Shown here piece after piece: positions 45,126 to 53,941 of a stretch of 56,250 bases of DNA; within the stretch, counting starts at the first letter, position 1, and each line of letters starts with the position of its first letter. The position numbers and the translations under genes are program-made. The DNA comes from an uncultured Granulosicoccaceae bacterium (GTDB lineage: Bacteria > Pseudomonadota > Gammaproteobacteria > Granulosicoccales > Granulosicoccaceae): NCBI GenBank assembly GCA_937958675.1, contig CALGND010000003.1, positions 1 through 56,250 on the forward strand. Reading direction: 5' to 3'. The notes below the pieces were generated by a model. The model ran no database searches. It worked only from the letters and a program-made list of their open reading frames with translations, and had not been told where the DNA came from.

Positions 45126-45710
45126 GTGTCTACAATTTATCTTTATAAACGTGTGTTAATGATGTTGCTGCTTGCACCGCTGGTGGCTTGTGTGACGGAA
45201 AGTGACGCTGTATCTGCTACCAAACAAGCTCAATCTGCAGCTTTGCTAACTCAAAAGAGAGCTATCGACTGGTCTAGAGCAAATGAGGACGCATCTCAAA
45301 GTGGCGCAAGATCAATTAAGCGGGCTGGTGACACAGCATTATCCGTTCCTCTGTTGCTACCACCAACAACGGTGGACATTAGCGCAGCACCTGGAAAAAT
45401 TACGTTTGTCGAGCCAAAAATATTAAGCGATGCAAAAGGCTATTCGGCGGTTGTGGCCAGCAGCGACTTTGACATGCTGATTGATGCAAGTAATCAGATG
45501 ATCCTAACCGATGATGTCACTACAGCAGATTACCCGCAGGATTTCGATGGCGAGTATCGATCCATTGAAATGGGTAGTCAGCTCACTATTGGCAGGTACG
45601 GCGCTCTATACGCAATCCAATTTATCTGCACCAATAGCGTTAGACGCTTTTGTATCGATGAGCAAACTGCACGTGAGATTGTGCAGTCCCTGCAAGTGCA
45701 GCTGCCCTAA
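45126..45710 (+). CDS. Small lipoprotein, unknown function
   Basis: A GTG start gives MSTIYLYKRVLMMLLLAPLVAC, a lipoprotein signal with lipobox LVAC; an internal ATG at 45159 is possible but would shorten the basic n-region. The remaining 170 residues have no recognised domain and include two Cys near the C-terminus (FICTNSVRRFCIDEQT) that could pair. The stop is two bases before the M23 lipoprotein start, so the pair is coupled. Probably an envelope partner of that peptidase. Confidence 0.65.
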   Translation: MSTIYLYKRVLMMLLLAPLVACVTESDAVSATKQAQSAALLTQKRAIDWSRANEDASQSGARSIKRAGDTALSVPLLLPPTTVDISAAPGKITFVEPKILSDAKGYSAVVASSDFDMLIDASNQMILTDDVTTADYPQDFDGEYRSIEMGSQLTIGRYGALYAIQFICTNSVRRFCIDEQTAREIVQSLQVQLP

Positions 45711-45712
45711 GA

Positions 45713-46552
45713 ATGAAATTCCTGGCAATTATCGTATTGTTGCTGATAAGTGTTGCTTGTAGTGAGCGCACAGTGCAATCTTCTTCAAGCCAGTACTCGG
45801 CCCTGCAAGCAGAACAATCAAGCCAACAAACGATTAACGAAGAAGTGTCGGCCGGCGGATGTACTTATCTGACACCTGGCAATTTAGAGCCAGATTCGGG
45901 CCTTGGAATAAATGATGGGCGTATATGGGCACCCGGAATTAGTAGCCCCTTTGGCAAGATTAACGCGGTGGCCAAGAGTCAGGTTTATCTACCAGGCGGT
46001 TTTCAGTCAGGTAGTAGCGACCAATGCGTGATACAGAATTTTAGTTACCCTCATCGCGATACGTTTTGCGAAACACGTGGTTCCGATCGTGATTCCTTAA
46101 ACTGCCCGCGGCGTAATATACATCAAGGGATTGATATCAATGCAGGCTCACGTGCGCAGTGCTTACAACTACAGGATGCTAAAGCCAGCATAGAAGCGGG
46201 TGGGCCGGCCATTGTTGCTGACATCATCCCAATCCGCGCGGTGGCGGATGGTTTGATTTCGTACATCGGCCAATACACTGTTGATCTACGTCCAGCGACG
46301 GGTGGTATTTCGCGCTTCCGATATTTGCATTTGAATATGCGATCACTAATAGTTGAGTTTGGTGATGAGGTGAAGCAAGGGGAAATAATGGGTTACTACT
46401 ACAACGATTTTGCGGGTACACCAACCACTTTCCACTTACACTTTGAAGTGATCGCTTTCGTCAATGGCGAAGCGCAATATGTCTCGCCCTATATGAGTTT
46501 TATAAAAGCAGAAGAACGAAGTAAAGGAATTGTTTGTACTGAGCGTAGTTAG
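45713..46552 (+). CDS. Lipoprotein with M23 (LytM) peptidase domain
   Basis: 279 residues; signal MKFLAIIVLLLISVAC with lipobox SVAC. The C-terminal M23 domain has HQGIDI (metal His and Asp), RYLHLN and FHLHFE (HxH metal and catalytic His), so all zinc-site residues seem present and the enzyme is likely active on peptidoglycan cross-links. An insert rich in Cys (CVIQNF, FCETRG, NCPRR, QCLQ) lies before and within the domain. Translated right after the unknown lipoprotein gene. Confidence 0.85.
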   Translation: MKFLAIIVLLLISVACSERTVQSSSSQYSALQAEQSSQQTINEEVSAGGCTYLTPGNLEPDSGLGINDGRIWAPGISSPFGKINAVAKSQVYLPGGFQSGSSDQCVIQNFSYPHRDTFCETRGSDRDSLNCPRRNIHQGIDINAGSRAQCLQLQDAKASIEAGGPAIVADIIPIRAVADGLISYIGQYTVDLRPATGGISRFRYLHLNMRSLIVEFGDEVKQGEIMGYYYNDFAGTPTTFHLHFEVIAFVNGEAQYVSPYMSFIKAEERSKGIVCTERS

Positions 46553-46572
46553 CTCGTTATCGCGCGAAGTCC

Positions 46573-46692
46573 GTGATCCCCGCGTAGGCGAGGATCCATG
46601 TATTCAAGACATCCTTGAAATGTATATTCTTAATGATGCGAAACCTAGCATGCTGAGTCCCGGGTCGTCGGCTACAGCTACACAAGGACGAC
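46573..46692. repeat. Interspersed palindromic repeat, copy C (diverged)
   Basis: Starts GTGATCCCCGCGTAGGCGAGG and ends ACAAGGACGAC; about 120 bases, the most diverged copy. Lies between convergent M23 and DsrE genes. Confidence 0.55.
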
Positions 46693-46696
46693 AGAA

Positions 46697-47146
46697 TCAA
46701 GGTCGAATATAAGCATATCCTTCCTCTTGCAATGCAATTAATTGAACCACACCCGATGGCACCATTGCCGCTTCTTCAAGCAGTTCGATTTCCTTGTCTG
46801 CTTTTTTCGACATTACTGCATGCGTATTGCCACAGGCAGAGAATGTAAGATTCTCGTGCAACAAGGACATCTGGGTTATGCGATCAATAACGGGTGAGGT
46901 ATCAGCGCGGAACATATGTAAGCCAGGACCGTAGGCTACCAGCTCAATTTCGACAGTCTCGCCAACGGATTCATAGTACTTATTGATATTGGTGATATTG
47001 TTTAGTGCTAAATTCATTAGCGCTTTGTCGTTTTCGTCAACATGGATTACTACGCGGTGATCCATTTCATTGGCTGCACTCGTAAGGGTAGTGAAGGTGA
47101 ATAGTGCAATTAGAGTAAAGGCTGTGGCGATGAATAGGCGTATCAT
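46697..47146 (-). CDS. Exported DsrE-family protein
   Basis: 149 residues. An N-terminal signal (MIRLFIATAFTLIALFTF..TSA) precedes a DsrE/F-like alpha/beta domain with VVIHVDENDKALMNLALNNI and a conserved-type Cys in FSACGNTH. DsrE proteins handle sulfur in reduced-sulfur metabolism, but exported single-domain members are widespread and uncharacterised. No sulfur genes adjoin it, so the role is unknown. Confidence 0.78.
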   Translation of the reverse strand: MIRLFIATAFTLIALFTFTTLTSAANEMDHRVVIHVDENDKALMNLALNNITNINKYYESVGETVEIELVAYGPGLHMFRADTSPVIDRITQMSLLHENLTFSACGNTHAVMSKKADKEIELLEEAAMVPSGVVQLIALQEEGYAYIRP

Positions 47147-47331
47147 ATGAGAGATCTCAATGTTGGAGTGTGTTGGCTTGGACCGTTGTAGTTAGGAATA
47201 GTTTGATGATAAAACCTTACCATAATACCCGCTGTAGTAAATCGCGAGCAGCGCACTCATTATTTAAGGCGTCAGGTCTTGAATTTCAAAATTCGACTGC
47301 TAATAAAATCTAGAAAGGAGATTTTTAAACC

Positions 47332-47793
47332 GTGATAATTAAGTTTAAGAAGTACGTTAAAGTCGGGACGTTGCTGCCGGTCGTACTGGCTGTAGCTTGC
47401 TCTGCTGGCCCGACAAAACGATATGTTGACGGGAAATGGCAAGTATCTGAAAATATTTGCTCCTCGGACCCAAGCCAAGCAGATCTTGGTGATATGCGTT
47501 CTGAAATTCGACAACATTTAGCGTATGAAACTTCGTACACTCGAAGGATTACGTTTTTTTATCTTGATAGAACTATTTTGGACGTAACGCAAAAATTTAA
47601 TAGCAGCAGTGGCACCGGTGAAATGAAGTTGTACGCAAATTCTGCGGCAAACCCCGTTGCGGAAATCATCAAAATTCAAAATACTCGCGAACTGAATAAT
47701 ATTATGGAAAGCGGCGTAGAACAGTTTTTTAGCAATGACTCTAATATAGATGGAAAGGCTGCGCATAGTTTTTGTCTTTATCGCGGCCAATAG
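47332..47793 (+). CDS. Small lipoprotein, unknown function
   Basis: A GTG start 11 bases after AAAGGAG (47314-47320). The signal VGTLLPVVLAVAC has lipobox AVAC; the mature protein is about 128 residues with two further Cys (NICSS, SFCLY). No family recognised. Convergent with the racemase-family gene, 22 bases apart. Confidence 0.65.
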   Translation: MIIKFKKYVKVGTLLPVVLAVACSAGPTKRYVDGKWQVSENICSSDPSQADLGDMRSEIRQHLAYETSYTRRITFFYLDRTILDVTQKFNSSSGTGEMKLYANSAANPVAEIIKIQNTRELNNIMESGVEQFFSNDSNIDGKAAHSFCLYRGQ

Positions 47794-47815
47794 ATGCATC
47801 AAAACCGCTCTTGAA

Positions 47816-48610
47816 TCACCGCTGTTCGTAGCGCCTCGGTTGCAAACCAGTTTGAAACCAGCTAACAAAGCTCTCGATAGTAAAAACTGGCAAGCCAGTC
47901 GCCGATTTTATATCGGCGGCATAGGGAATCATATTAGTGCACTCAAGCACGATTGCGCCCATATCAGCATTGGCTTTTTGCAAGGCCAGTGCGGCGTCGA
48001 CGTTATCTTTTCTAGCTAGGTCGATGTCAAGTTCAAGCTCGTTGCCAAGAATGGCCCGAGTGAATTCCTTACCGCCTTCAGTGGTGCCGATAGGTGTGTT
48101 GGCGGGCACGCCCGCTTTTTCCAAATGTTGCTGGCTTAGGCTGCTGGCTGATATTGTCAAAATGCCAGCCCGCTTGTTAGCTGGTAGCACACGATTAACC
48201 ATATCAACTTGCATAAGTGAAGACGTTGCTACAGGCACTGGTAGGGCTTGCGTCAGTTCTTCTTGAAACAAAGCGAGAAACCCGCAGTTGGTGGTAATGC
48301 CATCAACACCATCTGCAATAAGTTCGTTGGCTGCATCAATAAATAGTTGTAGCGTGCCTTCAGCGCCTTCGATAACAACCTTTTTCGGAGATGCCCCACG
48401 TACGATTTTATAGTGAACGGGGAAAGGCCAAGTAAGCGCATTACCCATGTCTCCAACGATACGAGGGAACTGAGCGTCGAGCATAAGGATGCCCACTGAT
48501 GCGCCGTATATTGACTTACCGCCAGTAGCTTTCATAGTTGCGTTTTGTCCTGTTTGCCCACACGCGCTTAAGATAGGCTTGCCGTTGTGCCGATCTGTAC
48601 TGGAGAACAT
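47816..48610 (-). CDS. Asp/Glu/hydantoin racemase-superfamily protein
   Basis: About 264 residues from the ATG at 48610 (a TTG nine bases upstream is in frame). Two catalytic-type cysteines lie in GITTNCGFLALFQ and IVLECTNMIPYA, the paired sites of cofactor-independent aspartate/glutamate racemases and maleate isomerase-like enzymes. The N-terminus carries ASVGILMLDAQFPRIVGDMGN. Substrate unknown. Divergent from a ThDP enzyme gene, with which it may share a promoter region and a pathway. Confidence 0.82.
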   Translation of the reverse strand: MFSSTDRHNGKPILSACGQTGQNATMKATGGKSIYGASVGILMLDAQFPRIVGDMGNALTWPFPVHYKIVRGASPKKVVIEGAEGTLQLFIDAANELIADGVDGITTNCGFLALFQEELTQALPVPVATSSLMQVDMVNRVLPANKRAGILTISASSLSQQHLEKAGVPANTPIGTTEGGKEFTRAILGNELELDIDLARKDNVDAALALQKANADMGAIVLECTNMIPYAADIKSATGLPVFTIESFVSWFQTGLQPRRYEQR

Positions 48611-48688
48611 TGATTCCAATCATGATACTAAGCGATAATGCATTAAGCATGCAGTCTTTCCATAGAAAAACCAAGCGAGCCAAAAAAT

Positions 48689-50389
48689 ATGCCAGCTAGC
48701 CCAACTAATCAGATAACTGGTGCTGAGGCCTTGGTTCGATTACTCCAGGCACACGACGTGAAGCATATGTTTGGCCTGTGCGGGGATACCACCTTGCCTT
48801 TCTATGATGCGATGGCGCAGCTTGATCACGGTATCACACACATACTGACTCGGGATGAGCGCCATGCGGCTTATATGGCCGACGGTTATGCTCGAGTCAC
48901 CGGTAAGCCAGGTGTTTGCGAGGGCCCGTCAGGCGGTGGTGCGACCTATATTTTGCCTGGTGTCGTAGAGGCTAATGAAAGCTCGATCCCCGTGTTGGCG
49001 ATCACCTCAGATGTGTCCACCGCTTCGCGAGGTCGTTACCCTTTAACAGAGCTTGATCAGGTGGCTCTTTTTAGGCCCGTAACCAAGTGGAATGCTTCAC
49101 TCGATGATGCTAATCGATTACCTGCCATGGTGCGAGCAGCCTTTCGCGCGATGACTAGCGGCACACCTGGAGCCGCGCATCTTGCTCTGCCATTCGATAC
49201 GCAAAAAGCTAAACTTGATCCTGCTGAAGTATGGGCCGATCAGCGCCATAGCATTTATCCGAGTATGCCTATTGCCGCTGATGTGGCTGATATACATGCG
49301 GCTGCCGACGAACTGTTTAAAGCCAAACGTGCTGTGGCAATGGTTGGCGGCGGGCCAGTGATTGCAGGTGCACATCAACCGTTGTTGGATCTGGCTATGC
49401 ATTTCAATATGCCGATCGCCACCACGGTTTCTGGTCAAGGCGCAATCGCTGAAACGCATCCTTTGGCATTGGGCGTTGTCGGTTCGAACGGGTCATCAGC
49501 TGCGACTCGTGCCGTAATAGACGAAGCTGACTTAGTTGTATTTATTGGGTGCAGGGCAGGGTCAGTAACCACTGAGCGATGGCGTTCTCCAAAAGCGGGT
49601 ACCAAAATTATTCATATTGATTCTGATCCAAATGTCGTTGGCGCAAACTATCAAACTGAAGTGGCCATTGTGGCTGATGCTCGATTGGCGCTGCATGCAT
49701 TAGTTGATGCGGTTAAAAGCGTGCAAACTCTGACTGACTTCGATGGCGCTGCACGCTGCGCCAATGCGTGGCAGAGTAAGCTTGAAAGATTTAATACATT
49801 AGCTGCATCAAATGATGCGCCTATACGCCCAGAACGTGTCGTCAGCGAGTTACAAGCGATATTGGATAACGATGCCATCATCGTTGCTGATCCCGGTACA
49901 CCATGTCCTTATTTTTCTGCTTACTACCGTTGGCCGGAAGCAGGCCGTCAGTTCATCACTAACCGTGCACATGGAGCATTGGGCTACGCTTTGGCTGCGT
50001 CGATGGGGGCGGCAATCGGGCGTCCAGATGTTAAAACCGTTGCTGTTATGGGTGATGGCTCATTCGGTTTTTGTTGCGGTGAGTTTGAAACGATGGTTCG
50101 GCATAAGTTACCCATCACTAGTATTGTGTTTTCCAATGCTACGTTCGGGTGGATCAAAGCCGGGCAAGATTCAGGGTTTGGTAAGCGTTACTACAATGTT
50201 GATTTTGACCGTACTGACCATGCTGCCGTTGCTAGTGCGTTCGGGGTTAAGTCGTGGCGTGTTGAAGATCCGCGAGAACTCAACAAGGTGCTAAAACAGG
50301 CTATCGAGCATGATGGCCCAACCCTAGTGGATGTTATTTCTCAGCCTTTGCACGAGGCTGAAGCACCGGTAAGCGAATGGGTGGCTTAG
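48689..50389 (+). CDS. Thiamine-diphosphate enzyme, acetolactate synthase-like large subunit
   Basis: 566 residues with the three ThDP-family domains. N-terminal PYR domain with activating Glu57 in TRDERHAAYMADGYAR, central domain (AVAMVGGGPVIAGAH), and C-terminal PP domain with the ThDP-Mg motif MGDGSFGFCCGEFETM (GDG about 455) through SIVFSNATFGWIKAGQ. This is the acetolactate synthase / sulfoacetaldehyde acetyltransferase / glyoxylate carboligase group; a true biosynthetic ilvB is less likely because no small regulatory subunit gene adjoins it. Neighbours (racemase family, TRAP importer) suggest catabolism of a small oxo- or hydroxy-acid. Confidence 0.82.
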   Translation: MPASPTNQITGAEALVRLLQAHDVKHMFGLCGDTTLPFYDAMAQLDHGITHILTRDERHAAYMADGYARVTGKPGVCEGPSGGGATYILPGVVEANESSIPVLAITSDVSTASRGRYPLTELDQVALFRPVTKWNASLDDANRLPAMVRAAFRAMTSGTPGAAHLALPFDTQKAKLDPAEVWADQRHSIYPSMPIAADVADIHAAADELFKAKRAVAMVGGGPVIAGAHQPLLDLAMHFNMPIATTVSGQGAIAETHPLALGVVGSNGSSAATRAVIDEADLVVFIGCRAGSVTTERWRSPKAGTKIIHIDSDPNVVGANYQTEVAIVADARLALHALVDAVKSVQTLTDFDGAARCANAWQSKLERFNTLAASNDAPIRPERVVSELQAILDNDAIIVADPGTPCPYFSAYYRWPEAGRQFITNRAHGALGYALAASMGAAIGRPDVKTVAVMGDGSFGFCCGEFETMVRHKLPITSIVFSNATFGWIKAGQDSGFGKRYYNVDFDRTDHAAVASAFGVKSWRVEDPRELNKVLKQAIEHDGPTLVDVISQPLHEAEAPVSEWVA

Positions 50390-50413
50390 TACTTCCGCAA
50401 TGCCCCCGATCTT

Positions 50414-50521
50414 GTCATTCCCGCGTAGGTGGGAATCTATGTTGAGTTGAATTAAATCAGCCGTGTCGTGTGGTTTGAGACGGATCCCGGAATGCCGGAC
50501 CGCCGCCTTCGCAAGGATGAC
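50414..50521. repeat. Interspersed palindromic repeat, copy D
   Basis: Starts GTCATTCCCGCGTAGGTGGG and ends CGCAAGGATGAC; 108 bases, the best preserved copy. Fills the gap between the convergent ThDP-enzyme and dctM genes. Confidence 0.75.
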
Positions 50522-50556
50522 TTAGTGGCTATGTGCTTTAGTGTGTCAGTATAGGA

Positions 50557-51867
50557 TCAACTAGGCCCCTTGCGCACGTTGTCTGGCAACCATGTCGCTA
50601 GCTCTGGCCACACCACTAAAATAACGACCATCAAAACCATTAAGCCAACCATCGGGATGGCGGTTTTAGCGATGTAAGAAATCTCGTGGTTGGTCATACC
50701 TTGCAACACAAATAAGTTAAACCCTATAGGAGGTGTGACCTGTGCCATCTCGACAACGACAACGATAAAGATACCAAACCAAATAACATCGATACCTGCC
50801 TGCCTTATCATTGGCTCAACAATCGCCATTGTTAACACCACTGACGATATGCCATCTAGAAACATGCCCAGCACGATATAGAAAACCGTCAGTGCAATGA
50901 TGAGCACCACGGGTGATAGGTCCATTCCATCTATCCAAGCAGCCAATGCGCTTGGCAATCCTGTGAAACCCATTGCTAATGATAAAAATGCTGCGCCCAT
51001 GAGTATCAATGCAATCATTGCGGATGTACGCGTCGCGCCCATTAGGCTAGCGCTGAAGCTTGACCAGTTCAAAGAGCCCTGCACAGCAGCCAATGAGAGT
51101 GCGCCGACCACGCCAACCGCAGCGGCTTCAGTGGCTGTTGCCCAGCCAAAATACATCGAGCCGATAACAGTGAACACTAACAACAGTACAGGTATTAAAA
51201 AGCGGCTTTCTTTAACCATTTCACCAAAGCTCATTGCTGGGTCTGCAGCGGGCCGTTCAGTTTTGCGCACATAGTGCCAGGCGATGATGTAGGTCATAAA
51301 TAGCGAGGCCAGGACAAGCCCCGGTATGATTCCGGCCATAAATAGCTTGGTAATACTTTCGTTGATTGTTACACCGTAAACAATAAGAGTCAGCGAAGGA
51401 GGGATCATCAAGCCAAGGGTGGCGGCACCTGCCAGTGTGCCGATGATCATGTATTCGGGGTATCCGCGAGAGCGCAGTTCAGGAATGGACATTTTGCCAA
51501 CTGTTGTTAATGTGGCAGCCGATGATCCTGACACCGCTGCAAAAATAGTGCAGCCTGCAATATTGGTATGCAGTAGTCCACCGGGCAGTTTGCGCATCCA
51601 TGGAGCAAGACCGCGAAACATATCTTCGGACAAGCGGGTTCTATACAGTATTTCGCCCATCCAAATAAACAAGGGAAGTGCGGTTAGCGTCCAGCTACTT
51701 GAGCTTGTCCAAATGGTGGTAATCATGGCATCGCCAGCCGGGCGCGAGGTGAATAGCTCCATGCCTACCCAGGCAACTGCCATAAGTGCTAAGCCTACCC
51801 AGACAGAGCTGCCGAGCAAGGTGAACAAGACAACGAGAAAGACAACGGTGGCTAGTATTTCGCTCAT
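50557..51867 (-). CDS. dctM: TRAP transporter large membrane subunit (DctM)
   Basis: 436 residues with about twelve hydrophobic segments. DctM blocks include LPLFIWMGEILYRTRLSEDMF, AGCTIFAAVSGSSAATLTTVG and ATLGLMIPPSLTLIVYG, all typical of the large TRAP subunit. It forms the sodium-coupled channel with DctQ. The start overlaps the dctQ stop (ATGA). Confidence 0.93.
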   Translation of the reverse strand: MSEILATVVFLVVLFTLLGSSVWVGLALMAVAWVGMELFTSRPAGDAMITTIWTSSSSWTLTALPLFIWMGEILYRTRLSEDMFRGLAPWMRKLPGGLLHTNIAGCTIFAAVSGSSAATLTTVGKMSIPELRSRGYPEYMIIGTLAGAATLGLMIPPSLTLIVYGVTINESITKLFMAGIIPGLVLASLFMTYIIAWHYVRKTERPAADPAMSFGEMVKESRFLIPVLLLVFTVIGSMYFGWATATEAAAVGVVGALSLAAVQGSLNWSSFSASLMGATRTSAMIALILMGAAFLSLAMGFTGLPSALAAWIDGMDLSPVVLIIALTVFYIVLGMFLDGISSVVLTMAIVEPMIRQAGIDVIWFGIFIVVVVEMAQVTPPIGFNLFVLQGMTNHEISYIAKTAIPMVGLMVLMVVILVVWPELATWLPDNVRKGPS

Positions 51868-52631
51868 GATGCCGACTCCATTTGCTTGTTGGACTTGTCG
51901 CCAGAAGTATCACCTTCAACGGTTTCAGCACCGATCGGGTTTTCGCCGGTCACGATTAAGCGATAAAGGTTGTCCCATAGTGCAATTGCTAATAACGTTG
52001 CTCCTATCGACATCGGTATTTGTGGAAGCCACATTGGGGTGTACACCCATTCAGTACCGGCAGCATCCCACATGGCGCTCCACTGCGCAGGAGAAGAGCC
52101 AAACATTTTTACAATGGTCAGTAATTTTTCTGGTACTTGGTCTATGCCCTGCGTTCGATCGTTGATCATTTCGGACATGAAGTTGGTTTTGATTGCGTAA
52201 CGCGCAAAGTAGGTTGCTGTTATTGCGGCAACAAACAGGGCAAAGACGTTGATCCACATGCGAGTAAAGTTGTTGATATTAAGCAGTATCGACACTCTTA
52301 TATGCGAGCCGCGATTAAGCGCATGCGCTAGCGCAAAAAAGGAGGTAGCCGCCATTGCATAGCCGGCGTAGTCGGTGGAGCCTTTAAACTGCCATCCGAG
52401 GAATCCAAACCAGCGTACAATCATTCCGGCGATGATAATCACAAGAATACCTATCATGCAGCAGGCTGCTAGTACGCCGGATGCGGTGTAGACACCGTCC
52501 AGTATTTTCCAAATCGGCTTTAGTAGGCCTTGAAGCTTGCCTCGTAGCAGCAGACAAACGATAGCAAATAAGCTGGGAAATAAGAAAAGCCATACCCATA
52601 AAGGTAAACCTATAAAGGGTTTCCAATCCAT
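51864..52631 (-). CDS. dctQ: TRAP transporter small membrane subunit (DctQ)
   Basis: About 255 residues from the ATG at 52631 (MDWKPFIGLPLWVWLFLF); an in-frame TTG at 52676 lies in the upstream terminator and is rejected. It has two N-terminal helices more than the four-helix DctQ core, and is longer than the usual 160-200 residues. ALAHALNRGSHIRVSILL is the conserved DctQ segment. Acts with DctM. Confidence 0.87.
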   Translation of the reverse strand: MDWKPFIGLPLWVWLFLFPSLFAIVCLLLRGKLQGLLKPIWKILDGVYTASGVLAACCMIGILVIIIAGMIVRWFGFLGWQFKGSTDYAGYAMAATSFFALAHALNRGSHIRVSILLNINNFTRMWINVFALFVAAITATYFARYAIKTNFMSEMINDRTQGIDQVPEKLLTIVKMFGSSPAQWSAMWDAAGTEWVYTPMWLPQIPMSIGATLLAIALWDNLYRLIVTGENPIGAETVEGDTSGDKSNKQMESAS

Positions 52632-52668
52632 ATCCGAACTCGATTTTTTGTAGTGGGGTTTTCTGAGG

Positions 52669-52700
52669 AAAAACAAACCGAGCCCGCGGTGGAGCTCGGT
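52669..52700 (-). terminator. Partial terminator between dctP and dctQ
   Basis: On the minus strand ACCGAGC, ten-base loop, GCTCGGT, then TTGTTTTT. Placed directly after dctP, it likely reduces read-through so that binding protein exceeds membrane subunits. Confidence 0.75.
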
Positions 52701-52722
52701 CTGTGCAGGGATGTGTTAGAGA

Positions 52723-53691
52723 TTACATTCCTTTGTAGGCATCCATTATTGCCTTACCGTCTTCACCGGTTGATTCAAGCCATTCGGCTTGCATTGTTGC
52801 ACCAATGGCCTCTAGTTCAGCTCTAAATTCATCGCTTGCGTCAATTACCGACATGCCATTTTCTGCTAGCTGCTCGTAATACCAATCTGATAGCTCTTCT
52901 GATTTTGCGGTGCAAGAAGCGGCAGTTTCGTCAGCGGCTTTTTGTAAGCCGGCTTGTGTATCAGCATCCAAACCATCCCACACACCTTTGTTAACCATAA
53001 CGTAGTTTCTTGGCTGCCAAGCACTGACTTTGTAGTAGTGAGATAGATGCTCCCATACTTTACGGTCGTAGCCAGTTGAGCCAGACGAGATAAAACCATC
53101 TGCAACGCCAGTGGCTAGTGCTTGAGTGAGTTCAGCGGCTTCAATTTGCACTGGTGTACCGCCGAGGCTTTCGATCACCTGAGCAGTGGCGGCATTGTAA
53201 GAACGCAGCTTAGTGCCGGCTACGTCTTTAGCTGAGTTCACTTCTTTTTTGAAGTAAAAACCTTGTCCGGGCCATGGGCATGTATACAGGGCAACCAGAT
53301 TGATTTCGTTAAGGTGTTTGTTTACTGGGCCTTTTGCTGCTTCCCACAGTTTTGCACCAGCTTCGTAAGTGGTTGCTAGGAATGGTAGGTTATCCCAGTT
53401 GTATATTGCGTCTTCGTTGGCGTGCGCCGACATAATGCGTTCACCAATCGGTGCTTGGCCAGTTTGCACGGCACGTTTGATATCGCCTCCGCCAAATAGG
53501 GATCCGCCTGGGTGAATAGTGATATCTACTTTTCCATCGGTGTATTCGCGCACTTTGTCAGCGAAAATGACGCCATGTTCTGAGTGGAAGTTAGTAGCAG
53601 AATACGCCATTGGCATATCCCATTTTTCGGCTTGCGCGGCGCTAGCGAATAGTGCACTTGCGCTTGCTACTGCGATTAGCAGTTTCTTCAT
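52723..53691 (-). CDS. dctP: TRAP transporter periplasmic binding protein (DctP)
   Basis: 322 residues from ATG 53691 (GGAGA site upstream); signal MKKLLIAVASASALFASAAQA. DctP fold: SATNFHSEHGVIFADKVREYT, VNSAKDVAGTKLRSYNAATAQ (carboxylate-binding Arg region) and QIEAAELTQALATGVADGFI. DctP proteins mostly bind organic acids; the Arg-containing LRSYN segment suits a carboxylate ligand. First gene of the dctPQM unit, divergent from the DeoR regulator. Confidence 0.93.
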   Translation of the reverse strand: MKKLLIAVASASALFASAAQAEKWDMPMAYSATNFHSEHGVIFADKVREYTDGKVDITIHPGGSLFGGGDIKRAVQTGQAPIGERIMSAHANEDAIYNWDNLPFLATTYEAGAKLWEAAKGPVNKHLNEINLVALYTCPWPGQGFYFKKEVNSAKDVAGTKLRSYNAATAQVIESLGGTPVQIEAAELTQALATGVADGFISSGSTGYDRKVWEHLSHYYKVSAWQPRNYVMVNKGVWDGLDADTQAGLQKAADETAASCTAKSEELSDWYYEQLAENGMSVIDASDEFRAELEAIGATMQAEWLESTGEDGKAIMDAYKGM

Positions 53692-53891
53692 GAAATTCTC
53701 CATTAGTGATGCATTGAGCAAGTATTAGCTCGTACCGGTTGATTTTGGACTGATTGCTTTCATACAGTCAAGTCGCTTGAACCCGCAGGCATCCTTTACA
53801 GCTCACAACATTCGATTAGTGCGAAAAGAGTTGTAATGCGCAAGCGAGCATCAAGATAGTGGCCTAATCGTCACAGATAGAGAACCGAATT

Positions 53892-53920
53892 TTGAAACTC
53901 TTTTTATTTTCGTTTAGTAT
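53892..53920 (+). promoter_or_regulatory. Candidate promoter of the DeoR-family gene
   Basis: TTGAAA (53892-53897), 17-base spacer, TAGTAT (53915-53920), just upstream of and overlapping the palindromic operator. Confidence 0.5.
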
Positions 53921-53941
53921 TTTCGAAAGCCAAACGAAAAT
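53906..53941. promoter_or_regulatory. Palindromic operator before the DeoR/GlpR-like gene
   Basis: ATTTTCGTTT (53906-53915) and AAACGAAAAT (53932-53941) are perfect arms with TTTCGAAA (53921-53928) at the centre. It abuts the ATG at 53942. TTTCG half-sites recur after the gene. Confidence 0.65.

Noticed and set aside
46530-46712. Short open frame through the end of the M23 gene and repeat copy C
   Set aside because: It runs through a non-coding repeat and has no ribosome site or recognisable product.
51419-52165. Long open frame (248 codons) opposite dctM and dctQ
   Set aside because: Antisense to two clear TRAP genes and with no domain-like content; a shadow of their codon pattern.
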